Positions 23,201 through 35,800 of a stretch of DNA of 64,000 bases are shown here, in pieces. Position 1 is the stretch's first letter. Each line of letters opens with the position of its first letter. Origin of the DNA: Malachius bipustulatus (lineage: Eukaryota; Arthropoda; Insecta; Coleoptera; Melyridae). The stretch is taken from the NCBI GenBank assembly GCA_910589415.1, contig OU342631.1, positions 61,222,598-61,286,597 of the forward strand, read 5' to 3'. Under the pieces are notes generated by a model that was not told where the DNA came from, ran no database searches, and was given only the letters and a program-made list of their open reading frames with translations. The position numbers and the translations under genes are program-made.

Positions 23201-25259
23201 ACTGCACTGTTGCCAATTCCGTTAATATTTTTGCGATCGCGCCGAAGATTCCGCCATAAAAAATGATTTCATTATTGCCACCGATTAGATGCGCGAACCT
23301 GCGCAAAGTGGATTTTCGGTTAATTTCAAGTCATCGAGTAATTTGAGACGTGAAATTTTGTATTTTAGAGCGCGGTTTTGCCAATTTTCAAAATATTTTT
23401 GCGATCGCGCCGAAGATTCCGCCATAAAAAATTATTTCGTTATTGCCACCGACTAATTAGATGCTTTTAGAGCGCAGTATTGCCAATTCTGAAAATATTT
23501 TTGCGATCGACCCGAAGACAGTCACAGAAAAATTATTTCATAATTGATGCCGATTGAGATCCACGATGCAGCGCAAAGTGGATTTTCGGTTGATTCGAAG
23601 TCATCGAGCAACTCGCGCTATGAAATTAGGTATTTAAGACCGCACTGTTGCCAATTCTGTTAATATTTTTGCGATCGCGCCGAAGATCCTGTCACAGAAA
23701 ATTATTTCTAAGTTGATGCCGATTATTGAGATTCACGATGCAGCGCAAAGTGGATTTTCGGTTAATTCGAAGTCATCGAGCAACCAGCGCTATGAAATTA
23801 GGTATTTAAGACCGCACTGTTGCCAATTCTGAAAATATTTTTGCGATCGCGCCGAAGATCCTGTCACAGAAAATTATTTCAAAATTGATGCCGATTGAGA
23901 TCCACGATGCAGCGCAAAGTGGATTTTCGGTTAATTCGAAGTCATCGAGCAACTCGCGCCATGAAATTAGGTATTTAAGACCGCACTGTTGCCAATTATG
24001 TTAATATTTTTGCGATCGACCCGAAGATCCAGTCACAGAAAAATTATTTCAAAATTGATGCCGATTGAGATCCACGATGCAGCGCAAAGTGGATTTTCAA
24101 TTTATTTGAAGTCATCGAGCAACTCGCGCTATGAAATTAGGTATTTAAGACCGCACTGTTGCCAATTATGTTAATATTTTTGCGATCGCGCCGAAGATCC
24201 TGTCACAGAAAATTATTTCAAAATTGATGCCGATTGAGATCCACGATGCAGCGCAAAGTGGATTTTCGGTTGATTCGAAGTCATCGAGCAACTCGTGCCA
24301 TGAAATTAGGTATTTAGGACTGCACTGTTGCCAATTCCGTTAATATTTTTGCGATCGCGCCGAAGATTCCGCCATAAAAAATGATTTCATTATTGCCACC
24401 GATTAGATGCGCGAACCTGCGCAAAGTGGATTTTCGGTTAATTTCAAGTCATCGAGTAATTTGAGACGTGAAATTTTGTATTTTAGAGCGCGGTTTTGCC
24501 AATTTTCAAAATATTTTTGCGATCGCGCCGAAGATTCCGCCATAAAAAATTATTTCGTTATTGCCACCGACTAATTAGATGCTTTTAGAGCGCAGTATTG
24601 CCAATTCTGAAAATATTTTTGCGATCGCGCCGAAGATTCCGCCATAAAAAATGATGTCATTATCGTAACCGATTTAAATGCGCGAAGCTGCGCAAAGTGG
24701 ATTTTCGGTTGATTCGAAGTCATCGAGCAACTCGCGCCATGAAATTAGGTATTTAGGACCGCACTGTTGCCAATTCTGTTAATATTTTTGCGATCGACCT
24801 GAAGATCCTGTCACAGAAAATTATTTCAAAATATTGATGCCGATTGAGATCCACGATGCAGCGCAAAGTGGATTTTCGGTTAAATCAAAGTCATCGAGCA
24901 ACTCGCGCTATGAAATTAAGTATTTAAGATCGCACTTTTGCCAATTCTGTTAATCGGCATCAATTTTGAAATATTTTTTGGTGGCAGGATCTTCGGCGCG
25001 ATCGCAAAAATATTAACATAATTGGCAACAGTGCGGTCTTAAATACCTAATTTCATAGCGCGAGTTGCTCGATGACTTCAAATCAACCGAAAATCCACTT
25101 TGCTCAGCTTCGCGCATCTAAATCGGTGGCAATGTTGAAATATTGCCTTTACAAAGAAAACTAATGATGAACTAGAAAAACTTATAATCACAACTGTTTA
25201 GAATAATTGCAGAAATTTAAATTAGGTCATATTATTATTAGGGTTTAGTTTAAATTATA

Positions 25260-25555
25260 CTTTTATTGAACCACTTATTTTGATTAGCAATATTTGAAAA
25301 TTTTTATTGGGATTTAGGTTCTAATTTTAATATGTCACCAAAGATCCTTATTCTAAGGACAAATAAGAAACCTTCGCATAGCATGTCACCAGGTGAAGAC
25401 TGAAGACATGGACGGTACCGTTTCGTCCTTATTATGAACTCATCAGCATGTCACATCAGTCAGACCCACGCTACACATACTGTACGAAAGTTGAAACTTC
25501 TATATATTTAACTGGTCTTTTCTGATGGTGGTGACCTGCAATTTTTAATGAATTA
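25260..25555 (-). repeat. Hammerhead-bearing repeat, left (minus) copy
   Basis: Near-perfect reverse complement of 25,880-26,175, both 296 bp long. Read on the minus strand it begins TAATTCATTAAAAATTGCAG and ends GGTTCAATAAAAG. A third, partial copy of the 3' end lies at about 25,587-25,656 in plus orientation. The inverted pair with about 325 bases between resembles a small Penelope-like or retrozyme-like unit. Confidence 0.85.
25405..25452 (-). ncRNA. Hammerhead ribozyme, minus-strand copy
   Basis: Read on the minus strand this is the same fold as at 25,984-26,031: stem I GACATG/CATGTC, core CTGATGA, stem II GTTC/GGAC (one U-G wobble), GAA, stem III ACGG/CCGT closed by TA, and C at the cleavage position. 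Only one base in stem II differs from the plus copy, and pairing is kept. Confidence 0.85.
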
Positions 25556-25879
25556 GAAGGCAACCAGAGATGCAGGCGTGCAATTAGATCCCAATAAAAA
25601 TTTTCAAATATTGTTGATCAAAATAAGTGGTTCAATAAAAGTATAATTTAAATCTAAAGAGGCCATGGTGAAAAATGAGCCTTTCAACATTTTAATTCGT
25701 GTATTAATTTCTATCTTAATTACACGGTCAAACAATTCCATTATTTTCTAAAATGAATTTAGGTAGGTATACTTATAGGGATCAGTGCATAGTTTCTTGA
25801 AAAACCCTCAGTATAGTATTGTCAAAAATTCACAAATCCGTATACTTAAAATTTTTAACAATTAAAAATTAACTTAAAC

Positions 25880-26175
25880 TAATTCATTAAAAATTGCAGA
25901 TCACTACCATCAGAAATGACCAGTTAAGATATATAGAAGTTTCAACTTTCGTACAGTATGTGTAGCGTGGGTCTGACTGATGTGACATGCTGATGAGTCC
26001 ATAATAAGGACGAAACGGTACCGTCCATGTCTTCAGTCTTCACCTGGTCACATGCTGTGCGAAGGTTTCTTATTTGTCCTTAGAATAAGGATCTTTAGTG
26101 GCATATTAAAATTAGAACCTAAATCCCAATAAAAATTTTCAAATATTGTTAATCAAAATAAGTGGTTCAATAAAA
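25880..26175 (+). repeat. Hammerhead-bearing repeat, right (plus) copy
   Basis: Inverted partner of 25,260-25,555. The 3' end has AATAAAA, which may be a polyadenylation-like signal or chance in AT-rich DNA. There is no coding capacity. Confidence 0.85.
25984..26031 (+). ncRNA. Hammerhead ribozyme (type I topology)
   Basis: All conserved parts are present in order: stem I strand GACATG (25,984-25,989), core CTGATGA (25,990-25,996), stem II GTCC/GGAC with loop ATAATAA, core GAA (26,012-26,014), stem III ACGG/CCGT with a two-base TA loop, cleavage base C at 26,025, and stem I strand CATGTC (26,026-26,031). Stem I extends past an internal loop with GACTGA/TCAGTC, the usual place for tertiary contacts in fast natural hammerheads. 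Self-cleavage between 26,025 and 26,026 is predicted. Similar ribozymes occur in animal retrozymes, SINE-like satellites and Penelope-like repeats. Confidence 0.9.
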
Positions 26176-26503
26176 GGATGCTTTAGATCTTATTAAAGAA
26201 ATATTTTAAATATCTTAAAGAAATAAATTTATCATACATGCAATAAATCATTCGAACAAATAGTTAATAGGTTTACACAGGCCCAAGTCAAAGAAAAAAT
26301 AGTTTTTACTTCTCAAGTTTAACATTTTATCAAATTTATGAGTATTATTATAATGAGTATTATATAAATTATTGAATACTATATTAATTTTCTTTTTAAT
26401 ATTAAGCCACATGTGCACAAATTATGTATGAGTAAGGTTAAATATTATGATTTCCCGAGTTTTTACGAAAAATATCCCACTATGGCAACACTGCAATAAA
26501 TAT
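26176..26503. other. Element A, AT-rich stretch before its right end
   Basis: No gene or clear repeat is visible in this AT-rich segment, which lies between the hammerhead repeat and the GTCCAG-bearing right end. Confidence 0.5.
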
Positions 26504-26572
26504 GTCCAGGAAAACCCGCATAGATGTATGAATTATACGTCCAGCTAAACCCGCTTAAACATATAGAAGGGA

Positions 26573-26595
26573 TGTCCAGCAATAAACGAATCCGC

Positions 26596-26599
<4 letters not shown>
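26573..26599 (-). repeat. Element A right terminal inverted repeat
   Basis: On the minus strand it begins TTATGCGGATTCG and ends TTGCTGGACA. It pairs with 15,013-15,039 and abuts the (TA)n tract at 26,600. Confidence 0.7.

Positions 26600-26663
<64 letters not shown>
26600..26663. repeat. (TA)n microsatellite between elements A and B
   Basis: About 64 bases of TA repeats with a few extra A. Element A ends at its left edge and element B begins at its right edge. Confidence 0.95.
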
Positions 26664-26665
<2 letters not shown>

Positions 26666-26688
26666 TTTTCAACGGGATGATTTGCGGT
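26664..26688 (+). repeat. Element B left terminal inverted repeat
   Basis: It starts CTTTTTCAACGGGATGATTT directly after (TA)n and pairs with 43,020-43,044. Confidence 0.8.
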
Positions 26689-26834
26689 TTTATCCCCACT
26701 CTTATAATGGGTTAAAGAGGACTGCAAAACTGTTTATCTGAGACTGCAAATTGAACAAATTGGGACCGCAAAACATCTTCACCCCCGTAGGGGAAATCAA
26801 ACGGTGATCTACAGTCACAACTAACTGAATATTT

Positions 26835-29800
26835 ACATCGGATAATTTGAGACTTGGAATTGGGTATTTAAGACCGCGCTGTTGCCAATTCTGAAAATAT
26901 TTTTACGATCGCGCAGAAAATTCAGGCACAGAAATTTTTTCAAAATTGATGTCGATTGAGATCTACGATGCAGCGCAAAGTGGATTTTCGGTTGATTTGA
27001 ACCAATCGGATGATTTGAGACTTGGAATTAGGTATTTAACACCGCGCTGTTGCCAATTCTGAAAATATTTTTACGGTCGCGCAGAAAATTCAGGCACAGA
27101 AAATTATTTCAAAATTGATGCCGATTGAGATCCACTATGCAGCGCAAATTGGATTTTCGGTTGATTTGAAGTCATCGAGCAACTCGCGACATGAAATTAG
27201 GTATTTCAGACCGCACTGTTGCCAATTCTGTTAATATTTTTGCGATCGCGCCAAAGATCCTGTCGCAGAAAATTATTTCAAAATTGAAGCCGATTCAGAT
27301 TCACGATGCAGCGCAAAGTGGATTTTCGGTTGATTTGAAGTCATCGAGCAACTCGTGACATGAAATTAGGTATTTCAGACCGCACTGTTGCCAATTCTGA
27401 ATTTTTTTCGATCGCGCAGATGATCCTGTCACAGAAAAATATTTCAAAATTGATGCCAATTGAGATCCACGATGCAGCGCAAAGTGGATTTTCGGTTGAT
27501 TTGAAGTCATCGAGCAACTCGCGACATGAAATTAGGTATTTAAGACTGCACTGTTGCCAATTCTGTTAATATTTTTGCGATCGCGCAGAAGATCCTGTCG
27601 CAGAAAATTATTTCAAAATTGAAGCCGATTCAGATTCACGATGCAGCGCAAAGTGGATTTTCGGTTGATTTGAAGTCATCGAGCAACTCGCGACATGAAA
27701 TTAGGTATTTAAGACCGCACTGTTGCCAATTCTGTTAATACTTTTGCGATCGCGCCAAAGATCCTGTCGCAGAAAATTATTTCAAAATTAATGCCGATTG
27801 AGATACACGATGCAGCGCAAAGTGGATTTTCGGTTGATTTGAAGTCATCGAGCAACTCGCGACATGAAATTAGGTATTTAAGACCGCACTGTTGCCAATT
27901 CTGTTAATATTTTTGCGATCGCGCCAAAGATCCTGTCACAGAAAATTATTTCAAAATTGATGTCGATTCAGGTTCATGATGCAGCGCAAAGTGGATTTTC
28001 GATTGATTTGAAGTCATCGAGCAACTCGCGACATGAAATTAGGTATTTCAGATCGCACTGTTGCCAATTCTGTTAATATTTTTGCGATCGCGCCGAAGAT
28101 CCTGCTGTCGCAGAAAATTATTTCAAAATTGAAGCCGATTCAGATTCACGATGCAGCGCAAAGTGGATTTTCGATTGATTTGAAGTCATCGAGCAACTCG
28201 CGACATGAAATTAGGTATTTAAGACCGCACTGTTGCCAATTCTGTTAATATTTTTGCGATCGCGCCAAAGATCCTGTCACAGAAAATTATTTCAAAACTG
28301 ATGTCGATTCAGGTTCATGATGCAGCGCAAAGTAGATTTTCGATTGATTTGAAGTCATCGAGCAACTCGCGACATGAAATAAGGTATTTAAGACCGCACT
28401 GTTGCCAATTCTGAAGTTTTTTTACGATCGCGCAGAAGATCCTGGCACAGAAAAATATTTCAAAATTGATGCCGATTGAGATCCACGATGCAGCGCAAAG
28501 TGGATTTTCGGTTGATTTGAAGTCATCGAGCAACTCGCGACATGAAATTAGGTATTTTAGACCGCACTGTTGCCAATTCTGTTAATATTTTTGCGATCGC
28601 GCCGAAGATCCTGTCGCAGAAAATTATTTCAAAATTGAAGCCGATTTAGATTCACGATGCAGCGCAAAGTGGATTTTCGATTGATTTGAAGTCATCGAGC
28701 AACTCGCACATGAAATTAGGTATTTAAGACCGCACTGTTGCCAATTCTGTTAATATTTTTGCGATCGCGCCAAAGATCCTGTCGCAGAAAATTATTTCAA
28801 AATTGAAGCCGATTCAGATTCACGATGCAGCGCAAAGTGGATTTTCGGTTGATTTGAAGTCATCGAGCAACTCGCGACATGAAATTAGGTATTTCAGACC
28901 GCACTGTTGCCAATTCTGAATTTTTTTACGATCGCGCAGAAGATCCTGTCACAGAAAAATATTTCAAAATTGATGCCAATTGAGATCCACGATGCAGCGC
29001 ATAGTGGATTTTCGGTTGATTTGAAGTCATCGAGCAACTCGCGACATGAAATTAGGTATTTAAGACCGCACTGTTGCCAATTGTGATTTTTTTTTACGAT
29101 CGCGAGGAAGATTCTGTCACAGAAAATTATTTCAAAATTAATGCCGATTGAGATCCACGATGGCAAAGTGGATTTTCGGTTGATTTGAAGTCATCGAGCA
29201 ACTCGCGACATGAAAGTAGGTATTTAAGACTGCACTGTTGCCAATTCTGTTAATATTTTTGCGATCGCGCCAAAGATCCTGTCGCAGAAAATTTTTCCAA
29301 ATTGAAGCCGATTCAGATTCACGATGCAGCGCAAAGTGGATTTTCGGTTGATTTGAAGTCATCGAGCAACTCGCGACATGAAATTAGGTATTTCAGACCG
29401 CACTGTTGCCAATTCTGAATTTTTTTACGATCGCGCAGAAGATCCTGTCACAGAAAAATATTTCAAAATTGATGCCAATTGAGATCCACGATGCAGCGCA
29501 AAGTGGATTTTCGGTTGATTTGAAGTCATCGAGCAACTCGCGACATGAAATTAGGTATTTAAGACCGCACTGTTGCCAATTCTGTTAATATTTTTGCGAT
29601 CGCGCCAAAGATCCTGTCGCAGAAAATTATTTCAAAATTGAAGCCGATTCAGATTCTGAATTTTTTTACGATCGCGAGGAAGATTCTGTCACAGAAAAAT
29701 ATTTCAAATTTGATGCCAATTGAGATCCACGATGCAGCGCAAAGTGGATTTTCGGTTGATTTGAAGTCATCGAGCAACTCGTGACATGAAATTAGGTATT

Positions 29801-32800
29801 TCAGACCGCACTGTTGCCAATTCTGAATTTTTTTACGATCGCGCAGAAGATCCTGTCAGAAAAATATTTCAAAATTGATGCCAATTGAGATCCACGATGC
29901 AGCGCAAAGTGGATTTTCGGTTGATTGGAAGTCATCGAGCAACTCGCGACATGAAATTATGTATTTAAGACCGCACTGTTGCCAATTCTGTTAATATTTT
30001 TGCGATCGCGCCAAAGATCCTGTCGCAGAAAATTATTTCAAAATTGAAGCCGATTCAGATTCACGATGCAGCGCAAAGTGGATTTTCGGTTGATTTGAAG
30101 TCATCGAGCAACTCGCGACATGAAATTAGGTATTTCAGACCGCACTGTTGCCAATTCTGAATTTTTTTACGATCGCGCAGAAGATCCTGTCACAGAAAAA
30201 TATTTCAAAATTGATGCCAATTGAGATCCACGATGCAGCGCAAAGTGGATTTTCGGTTGATTTGAAGTCATCGAGCAACTCGCGACATGAAATTAGGTAT
30301 TTAAGACTGCACTGTTGCCAATTCTGTTAATATTTTTGCGATCGCGCAGAAGATCCTGTCGCAGAAAATTATTTCAAAATTGAAGCCGATTCAGATTCAC
30401 GATGCAGCGCAAAGTGGATTTTTGGTTGATTTGAAGTCATCGAGCAACTCGCGACAGGAAATTAGGTATTTCAGACCGCACTGTTGCCAATTCTGAATTT
30501 TTTTACGATCGCGCAGAAGATCCTGTCACAGAAAAATATTTCAAAATTGATGCCAATTGAGATCCACGATGCAGCGCAAAGTGGATTTTCGGTTGATTTG
30601 AAGTCATCGAGCAACTCGCGACATGAAATTAGGTATTTCAGACCTATTGTTGCCAATTCTGAATTTTTTTACGATCGCGCAGAAGATCCTGTCACAGAAA
30701 ATTATTTCAAAATTGATGCCGATTCACGTTCATGATGCAGCGCAAAGTGGATTTTCGATTGATTTGATTGAAGTCATCGAGCAACTCGCGACATGAAATT
30801 AGGTATTTAAGACCGCACTGTTGCCAATTCTGAATTTTTTTTACGATCGCGCAGAAGATCCTGTCACAGAAAAATATTTCAAAATTGATGCCGATTGAGA
30901 TCCACGATGCAGCGCAAAGTGGATTTTCGGTTGATTTGAAGTCATCGAGCAACTCGCGACATGAAATTAGGTATTTAAGACCGCACTGTTGCCAATTCTG
31001 TTAATATTTTTGCGATCGCGCCAAAGATCCTGTCGCAGAAAATTATTTCAAAATTGAAGCCGATTCAGATTCTGAATTTTTTTACGATCGCGAGGAAGAT
31101 TCTGTCACAGAAAAATATTTCAAATTTGATGCCAATTGAGATCCACGATGCAGCGCAAAGTGGATTTTCGGTTGATTTGAAGTCATCGAGCAACTCGTGA
31201 CATGAAATTAGGTATTTCAGACCGCACTGTTGCCAATTCTGAATTTTTTTACGATCGCGCAGAAGGTCCTGTCACAGAAAAATATTTCAAAATTGATGCC
31301 AATTGAGATCCACGATGCAGCGCAAAGTGGATTTTCGGTTGATTTGAAGTCATCGAGCAACTCTCGACATGAAATTAGGTATTTCAGACCGCACTGTTGC
31401 CAATTCTGATTTTTTTTTACGATCGCGCAGAAGATCCTGTCAGAAAAATATTTCAAAATTGATGCCAATTGAGATCCACGATGCAGCGCAAAGTGGATTT
31501 TCGGTTGATTGGAAGTCATCGAGCAACTCGCGACATGAAATTATGTATTTAAGACCGCACTGTTGCCAATTCTGTTAATATTTTTGCGATCGCGCCAAAG
31601 ATCCTGTCGCAGAAAATTATTTCAAAATTGAAGCCGATTCAGATTCACGATGCAGCGCAAAGTGGATTTTCGGTTGATTTGAAGTCATCGAGCAACTCGC
31701 GACATGAAATTAGGTATTTCAGACCGCACTGTTGCCAATTCTGAATTTTTTTACGATCGCGCAGAAGATCCTGTCACAGAAAAATATTTCAAAATTGATG
31801 CCAATTGAGATCCACGATGCAGCGCAAAGTGGATTTTCGGTTGATTTGAAGTCATCGAGCAACTCGCGACATGAAATTAGGTATTTAAGACTGCACTGTT
31901 GCCAATTCTGTTAATATTTTTGCGATCGCGCAGAAGATCCTGTCGCAGAAAATTATTTCAAAATTGAAGCCGATTCAGATTCACGATGCAGCGCAAAGTG
32001 GATTTTTGGTTGATTTGAAGTCATCGAGCAACTCGCGACAGGAAATTAGGTATTTCAGACCGCACTGTTGCCAATTCTGAATTTTTTTACGATCGCGCAG
32101 AAGATCCTGTCACAGAAAAATATTTCAAAATTGATGCCAATTGAGATCCACGATGCAGCGCAAAGTGGATTTTCGGTTGATTTGAAGTCATCGAGCAACT
32201 CGCGACATGAAATTAGGTATTTCAGACCTATTGTTGCCAATTCTGAATTTTTTTACGATCGCGCAGAAGATCCTGTCACAGAAAATTATTTCAAAATTGA
32301 TGCCGATTCACGTTCATGATGCAGCGCAAAGTGGATTTTCGATTGATTTGAAGTCATCGAGCAACTCGCGACATGAAATTAGGTATTTAAGACCGCACTG
32401 TTGCCAATTCTGAATTTTTTTTACGATCGCGCAGAAGATCCTGTCACAGAAAAATATTTCAAAATTGATGCCGATTGAGATCCACGATGCAGCGCAAAGT
32501 GGATTTTCGGTTGATTTGAAGTCATCGAGCAACTCGCGACATGAAATTAGGTATTTAAGACCGCACTGTTGCCAATTCTGTTAATATTTTTGCGATCGCG
32601 CCAAAGATCCTGTCGCAGAAAATTATTTCAAAATTGAAGCCGATTCAGATTCACGAAGCTGCGCAAAGTGGATTTTCGGTTGATTTGAAGTCATCGAGCA
32701 ACTCGCGACATGAAATTAGGTATTTAAGACCGCACTGTTGCCAATTCTGTTAATACTTTTGCGATCGCGCCAAAGATCCTGTCGCAGAAAATTATTTCAA

Positions 32801-35800
32801 AATTAATGCCGATTGAGGTCCACGATGCAGCGCAAAGTGGATTTTCGGTTGATTTGAAGTCATCGAGCAACTCGCGACATGAAATTAGGTATTTAAGACT
32901 GCACTGTTGCCAATTCTGTTAATATTTTTGCGATCGCGCAGAAGATCCTGTCGCAGAAAATTATTTCAAAATTAAAGCCGATTCAGATTCACGATGCAGC
33001 GCAAAGTGGATTTTTGGTTGATTTGAAGTCATCGAGCAACTCGCGACAGGAAATTAGGTATTTAAGACCGCACTGTTGCCAATTCTGAATTTTTTTCACG
33101 ATCGCGCAGAAGATCCTGTCACAGAAAAATATTTCAAAATTGATGCCGATTGAGATCCACGATGCAGCGCAAAGTGGATTTTCGGTTGATTTGAAGTCAT
33201 CGAGCAACTCGCGACATGAAATTAGGTATTTAAGACCGCACTGTTGCCAATTCTGTTAATATTTTTGCGATCGCGCCAAAGATCCTGTCGCAGAAAATTA
33301 TTTCAAAATTGAAGCCGATTCAGATTCACGATGCAGCGCAAAGTGGATTTTCGGTTGATTTGAAGTCATCGAGCAACTCGCGACATGAAATTAGGTATTT
33401 CAGACCGCACTGTTGCCAATTCTGAATTTTTTTACGATCGCGCAGAAGATCCTGTCACAGAAAAATATTTCAAAATTGATGCCAATTGAGATCCACGATG
33501 CAGTGCAAAGTGGATTTTCGGTTGATTTGAAGTCATCGAGCAACTCGCGACATGAAATTAGGTATTTAAGACCGCACTGTTGCCAATTCTGTTAATATTT
33601 TTGCGATCGCGCCAAAGATCCTGTCGCAGAAAATTATTTCAAAATTGAAGCCGATTCAGATTCACGATGCAGCGCAAAGTGGATTTTCGGTTGATTTGAA
33701 GTCATCGAGCAACTCGCGACACGAAATTAGGTATTTCAGACCGCAGTGTTGCCAATTCTGAATTTTTTTACGATCGCGCAGAAGATCCTGTCACAGAAAA
33801 ATATTTCAAAATTGATGCCAATTGAGATCCACGATGCAGCGCAAAGTGGATTTTCGGTTGATTTGAAGTCATCGAGCAACTCGCGACATGAAATTAGGTA
33901 TATAAGACCGCACTGTTGCCAATTGTGAATTTTTTTTACGATCGCGAGGAAGATTCTGTCACAGAAAAATATTTCAAAATTGATGCCGATTGAGATCCAC
34001 GATGCAGCGCAAAGTGGATTTTCGGTTGATTTGAAGTCATCGAGCAACTCGCGACATGAAATTAGGTATTTAAGACCGCACTGTTGCCAATTCTGTTAAT
34101 ATTTTTGCGATCGCGCCAAAGATCCTGTCGCAGAAAATTATTTCAAAATTGAAGCCGATTCAGATTCACGATGCAGCGCAAAGTGGATTTTCGGTTGATT
34201 TGAAGTCATCGAGCAACTCGCGACATGAAATTAGGTATTTCAGACCGCACTGTTGCCAATTCTGATTTTTTTTACGATCGCGCAGAAGATCCTGTCACAG
34301 AAAAATATTTCAAAATTGATGCCAATTGAGATCCACGATGCAGCGCAAAGTGGATTTTCGGTTGATTTGAAGTCATCGAGCAACTCGCGACATGAAATTA
34401 GGTATTTAAGACTGCACTGTTGCCAATTCTGTTAATATTTTTGCGATCGCGCAGAAGATCCTGTCGCAGAAAATTATTTCAAAATTGAAGCCGATTCAGA
34501 TTCACGATGCAGCGCAAAGTGGATTTTTGGTTGATTTGAAGTCATCGAGCAACTCGCGACAGGAAATTAGGTATTTCAGACCGCACTGTTGCCAATTCTG
34601 AATTTTTTTACGATCGCGCAGAAGATCCTGTCACAGAAAAATATTTCAAAATTGATGCCAATTGAGATCCACGATGCAGCGCAAAGTGGATTTTCGGTTG
34701 ATTTGAAGTCATCGAGCAACTCGCGACATGAAATTAGGTATTTCAGACCTATTGTTGCCAATTCTGAATTTTTTTACGATCGCGCAGAAGATCCTGTCAC
34801 AGAAAAATATTTCAAAATTGAAGCCAATTGAGATCCACGATGCAGCGCAAAGTGGATTTTCGGTTGATTTGAAGTCATCGAGCAACTCGCGACATGAAAT
34901 TAGGTATTTAAGACTGCACTGTTGCCAATTCTGTTAATATTTTTGCGATCGCGCAGAAGATCCTGTCGCAGAAAATTATTTCAAAATTGAAGCCGATTCA
35001 GATTCACGATGCAGCGCAAAGTGGATTTTCGGTTGATTTGAAGTCATCGAGCAACTCGCGACATGAAATTAGGTATTTAAGACCGCACTGTTGCCAATTC
35101 TGTTAATACTTTTTCGATCGCGCCAAAGATCCTGTCACAGAAAATTATTTCAAAATTGATGTCGATTCAGGTTCATGATGCAGCGCAAAGTGGATTTTCG
35201 ATTGATTTGAAGTCATCGAGCAACTCGCGACATGAAATTAGGTATTTAAGACCGCACTGTTGCCAATTCTGAATTTTTTTTACGATCGCGCAGAAGATCC
35301 TGTCACAGAAAAATATTTCAAAATTGATGCCGATTGAGATCCACGATGCAGCGCAAAGTGGATTTTCAGTTGATTTGAAGTCATCGAGCAACTCGCGACA
35401 TGAAATTAGGTATTTCAGATCGCACTGTTGCCAATTCTGTTAATATTTTTGCGATCGCGCCGAAGATCCTGCTGTCGCAGAAAATTATTTCAAAATTGAA
35501 GCCGATTTAGATTCACGATGCAACGCAAAGTGGATTTTCGATTGATTTGAAGTCATCGAGCAACTCGCGACATGAAATTAGGTATTTAAGACCGCACTGT
35601 TGCCAATTCTGATTTTTTTTTACGATCGCGCAGAAGATCCTGTCAGAAAAATATTTCAAAATTGATGCCAATTGAGATCCACGATGCAGCGCAAAGTGGA
35701 TTTTCGGTTGATTGGAAGTCATCGAGCAACTCGCGACATGAAATTATGTATTTAAGACCGCACTGTTGCCAATTCTGTTAATATTTTTGCGATCGCGCCA

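Larger units (their letters stand above)
15585..25115 (+). repeat. Satellite array A, about 170-bp monomers
   Basis: The monomer period is 169-170 bp (for example GCACTG at 16,891, 17,061 and 17,400), with roughly 44 units excluding the 18,351-20,238 insertion. Landmarks are GCGATCGCGCCGAAGAT, GCGCAAAGTGGATTTTC, AAGTCATCGAGCAACTCGCG and AAGACCGCACTGTTGCCAAT. At least three subtypes alternate in larger blocks: one with CCTGTCACAG, one with CGACCCGAAGATCCAG, one with CCGCCATAAAAAATGATTTC. Blocks repeat at about 780 and 1,120 bp. The outermost units are inverted relative to the rest (about 15,585-15,715 and 24,955-25,115). Short open frames repeated through it are translations of the monomer, not genes. 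Confidence 0.97.
15013..26599. mobile_element. Element A: 11.6-kb satellite-cored element with inverted ends, in (TA)n
   Basis: The first and last 27 bases are imperfect inverted repeats (21 of 27 match; TTATG at the tip and CATTGCTGGACA or TATTGCTGGACA at the inner side). GCTGGAC recurs inside both ends in mirrored orientation: 15,032, 15,064, 15,084 and 15,135 on the left; 26,504 (variant), 26,539 and 26,574 on the right as GTCCAG. Both ends touch (TA)n, consistent with TA-targeted insertion. The core is about 9.5 kb of 170-bp satellite, interrupted by a 1.9-kb insertion, followed by a hammerhead-bearing inverted repeat. No transposase is present, so a trans-acting enzyme would be required. 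The superfamily is not identified. Confidence 0.65.

Noticed and set aside
26463..26727. Ile/Tyr-repeat frames near 26.6 kb
   Set aside because: Translation of (TA)n microsatellite.
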